This document shows, one piece after another, positions 25,614-37,600 of a stretch of 64,000 bases of DNA. Origin of the DNA: Rhizomys pruinosus (Eukaryota; Chordata; Mammalia; Rodentia; Spalacidae); assembly GCA_009823505.1 (NCBI GenBank), contig VZQC01009986.1:25401-89400 (forward strand). Reading direction: 5' to 3'. The notes below the pieces were generated by a model. That model made no database searches. It was given only the letters and a program-made list of their open reading frames with translations, and had not been told where the DNA came from. Made by a program: the position numbers and the translations under genes. The stretch's first letter is position 1. Every line of letters starts with the position of its first letter.

Positions 25614-28600
25614 GTGTGTGTGTGTTTGCTTATGTGCAGGTACATGTGGTATGCGGATACATGTGTATGTACATGTTTGCAGGGTGGTGGTGGTGGTGGT
25701 GGTGTATGTGTGTAGGCCAGAGAACAACCTCCATTGTCTTCCTCAGGCATCATCCACCTTATGTTTTGAGGCATTTTCTCACTGGTTGGGAAATTGCCAA
25801 GTAGGCTAGGCTGACTCACCAGTGAGCCTCAGGGACACACCAGTTTCTACTTCTTCAGCTGTAGGACTACAGGCGTGCACCACCATACTTGATTTTCCAA
25901 AACAGCGCTACTTTAAAGACTAGTTCCAGAATAATTTCCTTAGTCTTCTGTTTATGTGAAAGAGAACTTTTGGAAAAATGATAATTTGGGAGAGTAGAAG
26001 GCAAGTCCCTACAGGTATGGATGTCAAAATAAAGCCACAGCTTCCTTCCCCTTAGTGAAAAACAAACAAACAAACAAACAAAAACACAGTGAGCTAAAAA
26101 GAGAACTACCCACATGATCCAAGCATACCACCACTAGGTATATGCTTGGAGTCTTACGTCAGTGTAACATTGAGATACTTGTGAACCATGTTTATTGCAG
26201 CATTATTCACAATAGTGAAGATATAAGACCAACCTAGGTACCCATCAAAAATGGTTATATAAAGGAAATATGATATATCTTCACAATGAATTTTTATTCA
26301 ACTGTAAATAACAATGAAGATATATCATTTGCAGGAAAATGGGTGGAACTGAAGGTCGACGTGTTAGTCAAATAAGTCAGACTCAGAAAGAGAAATACTG
26401 CATATTGTTCTCATATGCAGAAAATATATTTACATACATCTGTATATACATGACTTGAAAGTGACATAGGAGGGCTGGAGTTGGCTATTTCACTTACCTA
26501 ATGTCAATTTTGTTCTGATTAAAAACCCTGATAGCTTAGGCTTGGCCCACTAGTTTCTCTTAGTTTTGCCATTAGTTGATAAGTCAGGCCTTATCAACAA
26601 CAAAAGTTTTTGTCATATTTCACAAGTATACTTTTCCTCATTTTAAAAAATGAGATTTTTTTCCCATTCTGAATAGCCACTGTCAGAAGATAATTAAGTT
26701 CCTGATGGAAGAACACCCAATGTCGAGTCTTCCTATGATGGCAGGGTTTTGTTTCGTTATTGTTTTTATTTTTATTATTTTTTGATGGCAGTTTTTTTAA
26801 TTAATTTACTTTTATTATATTTTAAGGGATTCACAATATAAGAGCACAGTTGTTTTCAGATCACATTGCACGTTGCTCAGTTTGCCATACAATTAGGTAA
26901 TTGGTGCTAGCAACCACAGATGAGGGATACCATTCGTCCTTTGTTTTTCTGGGACTGTGTTACTTCACTCATCATGATGTCTTCTAGCTCCAGCCATTTA
27001 CCTGCAAAGCTCATGATCTCATCTTTCCTTACTGCTGCATAGAGCTCCATTGTGTAGATGTACCACATTTTCTCTATCCACTTGTCAGTTGAGGGGAATT
27101 TGGGTTGGCTCCAGCTCCTTGTTATTATGAAGAGAGCTGCAATAAACATGGCTGTGCATGTATCTCTGCGGTGAGATGAGTCTTGTGGGTACATGCCCAG
27201 GAGTGGTATGGCTGGGTCGGGTGGCAAGTTCATTCCAAGTCTTCTGAGGGTTCTCCACACTGCTTTCCATAGTGGCTGTACGAGTTTACATTCCCACCAG
27301 CAGTGGATGAGTGTTCGTCTTTCCCCACAACCTCTCCAGTACTTGGTATCATTTGTTTTCTTGATCCTAGCCAGTCTTACTGGAGTAAGATGATATCTTA
27401 AAGTGGTTTTGATTTGCATTTCCTTAATGATTAGTGATGTTGAACACTTCTTAAGGTGTTTCTCAGCCATCTCTAATTCCTCACTTGTGAAGTCTCTGTT
27501 CAGCTCTTTGCTCCATCTATTGAGTGGGTCATTTGTTTTCTTTCTTCTTTGTTTTTTGAGTAGTTTATATATTCTGGAAATCAATGCTTTGTCAGATGTT
27601 TCTGCAGTGAAGGTTTCCTCCCACTCTGTGGGATTTCTCTTCACTTCCTTGATTGTTTCTTTTGATGTACAGAAGCTTTTGAGTTTAATGAGGTCCCATT
27701 TGTCAATTGTCGACCTTAATTCTTGTGCAGCTGCTGTCTGATTTAGGAAGTCTTTTCCTACGCCTATGTCTTGTAGTCTGCTGCCAACTTTTTCTTCTAT
27801 TGCCTTCAGAGTTTGGGGTTTCACATTGAGGTCTTTAATCCATCTGGAGTTCACTTTTGTACAGGGCGAGAGGTAGGGGTTTAATTTCATTCTTCTACAA
27901 GTGGTGATCCAGTTTTGCCAACACCACTTGCTGCAGATGCTGTCTTTTCTCCATTGTGCCTTCTTGGCCCCCTTGTCAAATGTGAGGTGGCTGTAATTGC
28001 ATGTGCTCAAGTTTGGATCTTCAGTTTTGTTCCATTGGTCAACTGGTCTGTTTTTGTGCCGGTACCAAGCTGTTTTTATGACTATAGCCCTGTAGTATAG
28101 TTTGAAGTCCAGTATAGAGATCCTCCGTATATTGCTCTTTTCACTCAGGATTGTTTTGGCTATTTGGGGTCTTTCGTTTGTCCAAATGAAATTAAGGACT
28201 TTTTTTTCCAAGCTTGTGAAGAAACTCTTGGGGATTTTAATTGGGATTGCATTAAATCTGTACAAGAGTTTGGGTAGAATGGACATTTTTATTATATTAA
28301 TTTTCCCAATCCATGAGCATGGGAGGTTTTTCCATCTTCTGATGTCTTCTTCAATTTCCTTCTTCAAGGGTTTAAAGTTTTTGTTGTAGACATCTTTGGT
28401 GTCTTTGGTTAGGTTTGTTCCTAGGTATTTTATTGTTTTTGAGGCTGTTGTGAGTGGGAAGGTCTCCTTGAATTCCTTCTTCAGTTGCTTGCTGTTGGTA
28501 TAAAGAAAGGATACTGATTTTTCTAGGTTAATTTTGTATCCTGCCACTTTACTGAAGCTCTTAATCGTTTCTAAGAGTTTTCTGGTGGAGGTTTTAGCAT

Positions 28601-31600
28601 CCCTTAAGTAAACAATCATATCATCAGCAAATAGGGATAGCTTGACTTCCTCTTTTCCAGTTAGGACTCCCTTAATTTCCTTTTCTTGCCTTATTGCAAT
28701 AGCAAGTGTTTCAAGCACTACATTGAAGAGGAGTGGTGACAGGCAGCAGCCTTGCCGAGTTCCTACCTTTAAAGGGAATGCTTCTGTCATTTCCACATTT
28801 AGGATGATTTTGGCTGTGGGTTTCCCATATATGACTTTAATTACATTGAGGAATGATCCCTCCAATCCAGTTCCCTCTACGACTTTAAGCATGAAGGGAT
28901 GCTGGATTTTGTCAAAGGCTTTTTCTGCACCAATTGAGATGATGGTGTGGTTTTTGTCTCTCAGTCCATTTATATTCTTGATGATATTTATTGATTTTCA
29001 TATGTTGAACCATCCCTGCCTGCATCTCTGGTATGAAACCAACTTGGTCATGATGGATGATCTTCTTGATGTGGGTCTGTATGTGATTTGCCAGTGTCCT
29101 GTTTAGAATTTTGGCATCTGTGTTCATTAGGGAGATGGGTCCTTTTTGGTTATATCTTTGCCTGGTTTTGGTAATAGAGTGATGCTGGCTTCATAGAAGG
29201 AATTGGGAGAATTTCCTCTGTTTGTATCCTTCTAAACAATTTGAGTAATAATGGTTGTAAGTCTTTCTGAAATCTTTTATAGAATTCTGCTTTGAAAACG
29301 TCTGGGCCTGGGCTTTTTTTAGTTGGGAGGTTTCTTATTACATCTTCAGTTTCTTCATATATTATGGGTCTGTTTAAGCTTCTTGGTTGAGCTTTGGTGA
29401 TTCCCAGGATTTCAGATATTCATCCATTTCTTCTAGGTTTTCAAACTTGGTAGAGTATAGGTTTCTGAAATATTCCCATATGATTTTCTGGATCTTTTCA
29501 TTGTCGTGATATTTCCCTTTTCATCATGGATTGTATTGGTTTGGAATTGTTCCTTCTTTCTTTTGGTTAACTGGGCTAGAGGTCTATTTTGTTTATTCTT
29601 TCAAAGAACCAACTTTTGGATTCATTGATTTTTTTTTGTGTTGCTTTCTTTGTTTCTATTTCATTAATTTCTGCTCTGACTTTTGTTGTTTCTAGGAAGT
29701 CTATTGCATTTAGGGTTCATCTGTTGTTGCCTCTTGAGTGCTTTTAGCTTCAGTGTTAGAGTGTTCACTTGTGCTCTTTCTGTTTTTCTAATGTAGGCAC
29801 CCAGGGCTATAAACTTACCTCTTAGGACTGCTTTTAAAGTATCCCATAGGTTTTGTTGTGTTGTATTATCATTATCATTCAGTTCCAGGAATGCTTTTAT
29901 TTCTTTCTTTATCTCTTCCTTGACCCATTCATTATTCAAGAGTGTGTTGTTTAGTCTCCATGTGTTCTTGTAGATAGTAGGGCTTATCCTGGTGGTGATA
30001 TTGAGCTTTATTGCACTGTGGTCTGATAGAATGCATGAAATTATTTCAATCTTTTTGTATTTGTGGAGGTTTCTGTCCCAGTATGTGATCGATTTTGGAG
30101 AATGTTCCGTGGGGTGCTGAGTAGAGAGTGTATCCTCTGGTATTAGGGTGGAATATTTGGTAGATGTCTGTGAGGTCCGTTTGGTGTATCATATCGTTCA
30201 GTTCAGATGTCTCTCTATTTATTCTTTGTCCTGTTGACCTGTCCAAAGGGCTCACTGGGGTATTGAAGTCCCCTACTATGAGTGTACTGGGGTTAATCTG
30301 TGCCTTGTGGTCCTGGAGAATTGTCTTTATAAAGTTTGGTGCACCAGAGTTTGGGGCATATATATTCATAATTGTGAAATCTTCTTGGCAAATTGTACCT
30401 TTGATAAAAATGTAATAGCCTTCTTTGTCTCTTCTGATTTCTTTTACTTTGAAGTCTATTTTGTCTGATATTAAAATAGCAACACATGCTTTCTTTGTGG
30501 TGCCATTTGCTTGGAATATTTTTTCCATCCTTTCACTTTAAGGTGGTGCCTGTCCTTGAAGGTCAAGGATGCGTCTTCTGTAGATAGCGTATTGATGGGT
30601 TCTATTTCCTAATCCAATCTCCAGTCTATGTCTTTGATTAGGGAATTTAGTCCATAATGTTAGGTTATGGCTGATAGGTTTGTGTTGCTCCTTTTGCCTT
30701 AATTATCCATTTGCGGTTTTGGTTTTGGTTTTCTACTTCTGCAGTTATGCTTTTATTGATTTCTCTTTCTAGGTGCCTGGAGATGGTTGCTCCTTTCTTC
30801 TGTCTTTGAATTGCTTCAAGTATTCTCTGAAGTTGGTTTTCTGGACATGCATTCTTTTTTTTTTTTTTTTTTTTGGTCTTTTAAGACAGGGTCTCCCTGT
30901 AGCCCCCAGATGTCCTGGAATTCGCTCTGTAGACCAGGCTGGGCCTTGAACTCACAAGATCCGACTGCTCTGCCTCCCAAGTGCTAGACATTAAGGGCGT
31001 CACCACCAACCCAACACCGGCTGGACATGCATTCTTTCATCTTGTTTATGTCATGAAAGATTTTTCTCTCTCCTTCATCTATAATTGAATTTTTGCTGGG
31101 TATAATAACCTGGGTTGGCATCTTTAACACTGGGAATGCTTTGCTCCATGTTCTTCTTGCTTTCATAGTTTGCATTGAGAAGTCAGTTGTAATTCTGATA
31201 GGTTTCCCCTTATAGGTCACTTGTTGTTTTTTCTCTTGTGGCTTTAAGAATTTTGTCTTTGTTTTGGGAATTTAGCATTTTAGCTATGATATGGCGTGGA
31301 GAGTTTCTTTTCTGATCTTGTCTGTTTGGAGTTCTATGTGCTTCTTGTATTTGTATTGGTTTGTCTATTTTTAGTTTGGGGAAATTTTCATCTGTTATTC
31401 TGTTGAAGATCTGATCAATAGCATTCTCTTGGGTTTCTTCTCCTTCCTCTATTCCTATGATATGGAGGTTTGATCTTTTCATAGTGTCCCATAGTTCCTG
31501 GTTTTTCCACTTTTGTGTATTTTTAAATTTTTCATAGTCTTTACTTGAGGTTTTTATTTTTTCTTTGTTAACAGGGTATTCACCTCTCTCCAATTTGGGG

Positions 31601-34600
31601 GCTAGAAGTATGCCCTAAAGACTACCCTTCACCAAATCTAAGAAGAGTTCATTTTTTTCAGATGTTCAGATTTTCAGTTACCACTTCTGAGCTCCTTACA
31701 TGCCAGACTGGAACCTGGAGGACCTGTAGCTGCTATGTCAAGAATAGTCAGGGTGGGATATTCAGAAGGGGGTCTATTGCAGAAATCTAAGCGATAAACG
31801 TGCTGTCTTGGATTATGAAACAGTAGTTTGAGAGATAAATGTTTGTATTGTGGATGTTTTGACGGTGCAGACCCAGTGAGATTTGCCATCTGGTTAAATG
31901 TTGGGATGTTAGCAAGAGTTGTTAGGGGTTACTGGTGTTTTACTCAAGGAACTGAGAAGAGTGGAGATACCCACAGTTAAGATGAATAAGACTTAGGTAG
32001 AGTCAGATTTTGGAGAATGTGAGTTTGGGGTTTGGAGATGATAATTCTGAAATGTTTGCTGGGTATCCAGGGAGATGGTGTTAAATAAGCAGGATATGTG
32101 TGACTATGCTTATGAAAGAGATAAGCAATTTAAGAATCTTCAGCATCCAGCAACGTTCTGAGGTAAGATGAGAGTTCCAAAGGTACTTAGTATGGTCAGC
32201 CGCTTTGATAGGCTAAGTAGAAAGAGAACTGAATGTTGGCCATTGTATTTATTAGCACTTACAGAAAATTGATGATCATATATACACACACACACCACCA
32301 CCATCACCACCACATTTTATTTAATGAGAAGGAAACACCAGTTTGAAAAAAGAAATTAGGCCTGGAGAGATGTCTCAATGATTACAAGTACCAACTGCCC
32401 TTGCAGAGGACCCGGGTTTGATTCCCAACACCCACATTTTGGCTAACAACCATCTGTAATTCCAGTTCCGGGGGTTCTGATGTCCTCTTCTGATTCTGTG
32501 GGCATTGCATGACACACGTGCACTTAAATACATGCAAGCAATAATCTCATACACAAAATAATATTTTTTCATTTTTTAAAAATTTTTTTGTATGTGTATG
32601 AATGTATTGTCTGCATGTAGGTCTGTGCACCCGTGTAGTGCAATGCAGCAGAGGTCAGAAGAGGGTGTCGGATTCCCCTGGAACTGGAGTGATGGACAGT
32701 TGTTAGCCACCACATGAGTGATGGGAACAAATCTGGGGTCTCTAGAAGAGTAGCCAGTACTCTGAACCACTAAGCCATCTCTCCCAGCCCCCAGTTAATA
32801 TTTTTGAAGTTTCAAGGTATAATGTAACTGTCCTGACTTCCTATTAAAATAGTGATTAGGCTCTTTAGTGTCAATTAAAACTTTTTAAAATTAGCTTACA
32901 AAAAGTTTTTGCTGTCATTTGTTTTCTTGGTGATAGCTATTCTGACTGGGATGAGATCTAATCTCAAAGCAGTTTAAATTTGCATTTCCCTGATGGCTAA
33001 GGATGTTGAATAAATTTTCAAATAATTATTTACCATTTGTATTTTATCTCAGAACTGTATGTTCATGTTGTTAGTCTGTTTCTTGTGTGATTTGGATTTT
33101 TGGTTTTTAATTTCTGTAGTTCTTTTTTTAAAATGTTTTTATTTTTTGGTCTTTTTGAGACAGGGTCTCCCTGTAGCCCCAGCTGTCCTGGAATTTGCTC
33201 TGTAGACCAGGCTGGCCTTGAACTCACAAAGATCTGCCTGCCTCTGCCTCCCAAATGCTAGGATTAAAGGCGTGCGCCAAGCCAGGCTTCTGTAGTTCTT
33301 TATACAAGATATTAACCCTCTCTCTGATGTGTAGTTAGTGAGTGGTTCCTTTGCAATGCAGAAGAGTTTTAATTTCATGTAATCTCATTTGTCATTCTTG
33401 GGATTGTTTGCTGTGCTGTCTCAGAGTTCTTTTCAGAAAGTCCTTGCCTCTGCATCTAATCCTCAGGTAGTTTCACTATTTTTTTTTTTTAGTAGTTTCA
33501 GTTTCAGGTCTTAGGTTTAGGTCTTTAATTCACTTTTGGTTGATTTTTATGCAGGGGAGGGAGGTGTATCTAATTCTCTACCTCAGAATACCAAGTTTCT
33601 CCAGCACCACTTGTTGAGGAGACTTTTTTTTTAATTTTTTATTATTATTTTTTTAATTTTTATTTTTTATTATTTTTTATTTTTTATGTGTATGAATGTA
33701 CTGTCTGCATGTAGGTTTGTGCACCCATGTCAAAGAGGGTGTCGGATTCCCCTGGAGCTGGAGTTACAGACTGTTCTCAGCTGCCATGTGGGTGCTGGGA
33801 TCTAACCCAGGTCCTCTGCAAGAGCAGTCGGCGTTCTTAACCACTAGACCCCCCAGCCCTGAGGAGACATTTTGCAAATGGTAGCAGAAAATGTGGGAGT
33901 TTAATCCTGGATCACCTATTCTACTCCTGTTCTACTTATTCTATTAGTCTAAATGTCTGGGTTTTCCTTTTTTTTTTTCAGAATTTTTTATTATTTATTT
34001 ATGAGCCTGTGTGTGTGTGTGTACATGTGCCTGTGCACGTGCCGGAGCTCCCATGCCACAGAACACTTGCAGAGGTCATTTGGTTCTCTCGTCTTCTACC
34101 ATGTGGGTCCTGGGGATCAAGATCAAGCTTAACCACAAGCACCTTTATCCACTGAGCCATCTCATTAGCCATGACCATTTGTTTTTGTTCTAAGTATTAT
34201 TACAGCTTTGTACTATAATTTTAAATTAGGTATTGTAATACTGTAACATATGCTCAGGATTGCTTTGGTTATTTGGGGTCTTTTTAGTTTCCATGTGAAT
34301 GTTATGATTGTTTTCCTATTTCTGTAAAGAGTATCATTGGGAATTTAATGATGACTGTATTTAATATGTAGATTGCTTTATAATATAGCCAGTGTTATAG
34401 TATTGATTCTGCCAATCCTTGAGCCTTGGGAAGCTTTTCCATCTACTAGTGTCTTCAATCTCGTTCACTGTCTTAGAGTTTTATAGTAGTGACTTTTCAT
34501 CTCCTTGGTTAGGGTTATGACCCGGCATTTTTTTTTTTTTTTTAATGTATGAGAAATGGGATTCCTTCTGCCTGATTTCTTTCTTGGCAAGTTCATTATA

Positions 34601-37600
34601 AATATATAGAAAGGCTGCTAGTTTCTGTATGTTGTTTTTTTTTTATTTTGTTCTGGTTTTTTTTTTTTTTTTTTTTGGTGTCATTAGTTTTTAAGTATAG
34701 GATCATGTCATGTACAAATACTGATGTTAGCTTCTCCCTTTCCATTCTTTTTTTGGTCTTTTTGAGACAGGGTCTCCCTATAGCCCCAGCTGGCCTGGAA
34801 CTCACTCTGTAGACCAGGTGGCCTTGAACTCGGAGAGATCCACCTGCCTTGGCCTCCCCATACTCGGCTTAAAGACAGTTCTTAGGCTGCCATGTGTGCT
34901 AGGATTGAACACTTGGGTCCTCTGCAGACAAGTTCTGTGCCTTAACCTCTACCATCTCTCCAGCCCCATCTTCTCCAGCCCTCCGTATTCTTTTTTCTTA
35001 CTTCCTGCTTCTTACTCCCGTCTACTGCTGTAACTAAACTTTTGATCACTGTTGAGAATTAGACAGCAGAGAGCGGGAGAGATGCTCAGCGGTTTAAGAG
35101 CACTGACTGCTCTTGCAGAGGACCCGGGTTCAATTCCAGCACACACACACACACAAAAAAAAAAAAACATCTTTAAGCCAGGTGTGGTGGTGCACACTTT
35201 AGCTTAGCACTTGGGAGGCAGAGGCAGGGTGCTGTCTGTGAGGTCAAGGCCAGCCTGGTCTACGCACCTAGTTCCAAGGCAGCTGGGGCTACAAGGGAGA
35301 GCCCCGGTCTAAAAAAAAAAAAAAAAAAAAAACACCAAAAAAAAGAAATTTAGAACAGCAAGAATGGGCCCTTTGCCTTGTTCCTGATGTTGGGGGAAAT
35401 GGTGTTTCCCCCATTTTGTGTACTACTGACTGTATGTTTGTTGTTTTAGTTTTTATTACACTGAAATATGTTCTAGTTTCTTGAGGGCTTATATTAGGAA
35501 CACATGTTGATCTTTGCCAAAGAGGCCTTGTGGGTGTCTATTGAGATGATCACATGATCACATGATTTCTGTCCTTAATAAGCTAGAAGTTCTGTTACAT
35601 CTGCTTTTAAAATTTATTCTCGGGCTGGAGAGATGGCCTAGCGGTTAAGAGCGCCGACCGCTCTTACAGAGGACCCGGGTTCGATCCCCAGCACCCACAT
35701 GGTGGCTGAGAACCGTCTGAAACTCCAATTCCAGGAGAACTCCAGTTCCAGGGGAATCCGAAACCCTCTTCTGACTTCCGTAGCATTGCATGACACGGGT
35801 GCACAAACTTGCATGCAGACAGTACATCATACACATACAGAAATAAAAAAAAATTTTTTTTAATTTATTCTCAATGCAAATATGAATGTATTTTAGCATA
35901 TATCTGCCTGAAATTAAGAAAACCCTATAGGAATTGTATTTGAGTTATAATGAATTCAGACTAGCCTTGAACTCATTATAACTCAAATTATAACTACATA
36001 ACAAGTCCCAGGGCAGCTGGAGCTACAGGGAGACACTGTCTCAAAAAGACTGGAAAGGGGGGAAATATACCCTAAATATTAAGACTAGGTTACAGCTAGG
36101 CATGGTGGTACACATTTGTACTCCCGCATTTATGAGGCTAAGGCAGGAGAATCACATGTCCAGCCACCAGATTGGGCTGCCTGGTGAGGTGCTCATTCAA
36201 GGAGGGAAGGAGAGGGATAGCAAGAGAAAAAGTTATTTTGTAGAAATGAATATATCCATATTTTGCCATATAAGAAAAAAAGAGTTGAGATTTAAAGGCA
36301 AAAAGAAGTTCCTGAATAGATCTGCTAGTTTAGACAATAAAAATACAGTAACCCTGTCTGAAAGCAGAATTGGCTTGTCTTTCTTAATTATGGTTCTGAA
36401 GTGCCAATCTTGGGAGGGAATCTGTTCTTTTTAATGTGCAAGAGGAGCTGGGGCTCATAGAGTTAATGAGTTTCTCAGAATCATCCAACAACTCTATTGC
36501 CAGTCAGGATCTCAGGAAGTGCTTAGATAACCCATGTATCTTATGTTGTCTGGCCAATTTATGTGTTTACACTGTTCAGTGTTGACTCAGTTCATTAAAA
36601 GCAATTACAGTGTTGGGATAAGCAGTCTTATTCCTGTCACTCCAGACCAGCTCAAAAGTTTCTTTTCCAGTGCTGACTGGGTGTAAGAATGGTGTTACTT
36701 AATCAAATTGATTTATCTGTTTATGCTTAATGAAATCCTCTGACTTACTGAGAGATAATCTCGAAGATGTAAATGTTTCTAAGTATGAAAATGTTCTTAG
36801 AGGAACACAATTTCTAGCTTAGAAGCCGTTCCATTGCTGTTCTCTTTTGGTTAGAAGTAAAAGAAGTGGTCCTCTGTTCCTGCTGGGGGGTGTGTGTGCA
36901 CGTGTGTGTGCTTGCCCCTTAAACTTCTATGTAGTCTATGATGACCTCGTACAATATTTATCGATGATGTAGCAGATATTTAGGTCGATGTTAATTTTTC
37001 ATTATTTTTATTTTATGAACATGAGTGTTTTGCCTGAATGTATTTAGTGCACTCATGTGCAGTGCCCATGAAGGCCGGAAGAGGACATTGGATACCCCAG
37101 AACTGGAGTCACGAATGCTTCTTAGCCACTATTTGAGTGCTGGGAACTGAACCCTGGTTCTCTGGAAGAGCAGTGAGTGCTCTTAGCCACTAAGCCAACT
37201 TTCCAGCCTTAATATTTGTATGAAATACTTGCACACTTGTAGGAAACACTTGTATGAAGCCACAGCAACAAAGCACCTCTCGCTCGTTCTTCTCAAAGCT
37301 GTTTATTATTCAGGCAGGCAGGTCTTGTCAGAACGGTTTATTCAGGCACATCTTTTCTCCTTCTCCAAGCCTCTCCCTCTAAGCCTTAAGCCTTAAGCCT
37401 TCTCCTTCCTCAGGCAAGCAAGCTTCTCTCTCAGACTAGAAAGGAGAGAGAGAGTGAGTCCCTCTATCTAGAAAGTCCCTCTATTTATCCACCTTCCCAG
37501 CCCAGGTTGCGTGGCTGGTCTATTGGTATCATCTGGCCTGATCTTGTATACAGGGTGCACCTGCACAGCTCAAATGGTGAGCGTGGCTTTACTTTGAGGT

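Larger units (their letters stand above)
26790..31593 (-). mobile_element. LINE-1, about 4.8 kb, 5'-truncated, with a nested B1
   Basis: On the minus strand this runs from within ORF1 (31593), through the spacer (about 30.55-30.85 kb), the ORF2 endonuclease, reverse transcriptase and C-terminal region, to a 3' UTR and A-rich end near 26790. The 5' UTR and ORF1 start are absent. ORF2 is open for 661 codons at its 3' end but broken at several points in its 5' half, so the copy cannot mobilise itself. A B1 splits the ORF1 3' end. Confidence 0.93.

Noticed and set aside
26907..28892. Intact, mobile LINE-1
   Set aside because: Only the 3' half of ORF2 is open. The rest is frame-broken, ORF1 is interrupted by a B1 and the 5' UTR is missing.
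31674..31889. 71-codon minus-strand frame ([20 protein letters not shown]...)
   Set aside because: It has a normal start but no recognised family, no splice context and no poly(A) signal. Could be chance, or an unknown retrocopy.
35645..35899. Recurring open frames containing [17 protein letters not shown] peptides
   Set aside because: The same peptide appears at many sites because it is the translation of the B2-family SINE.
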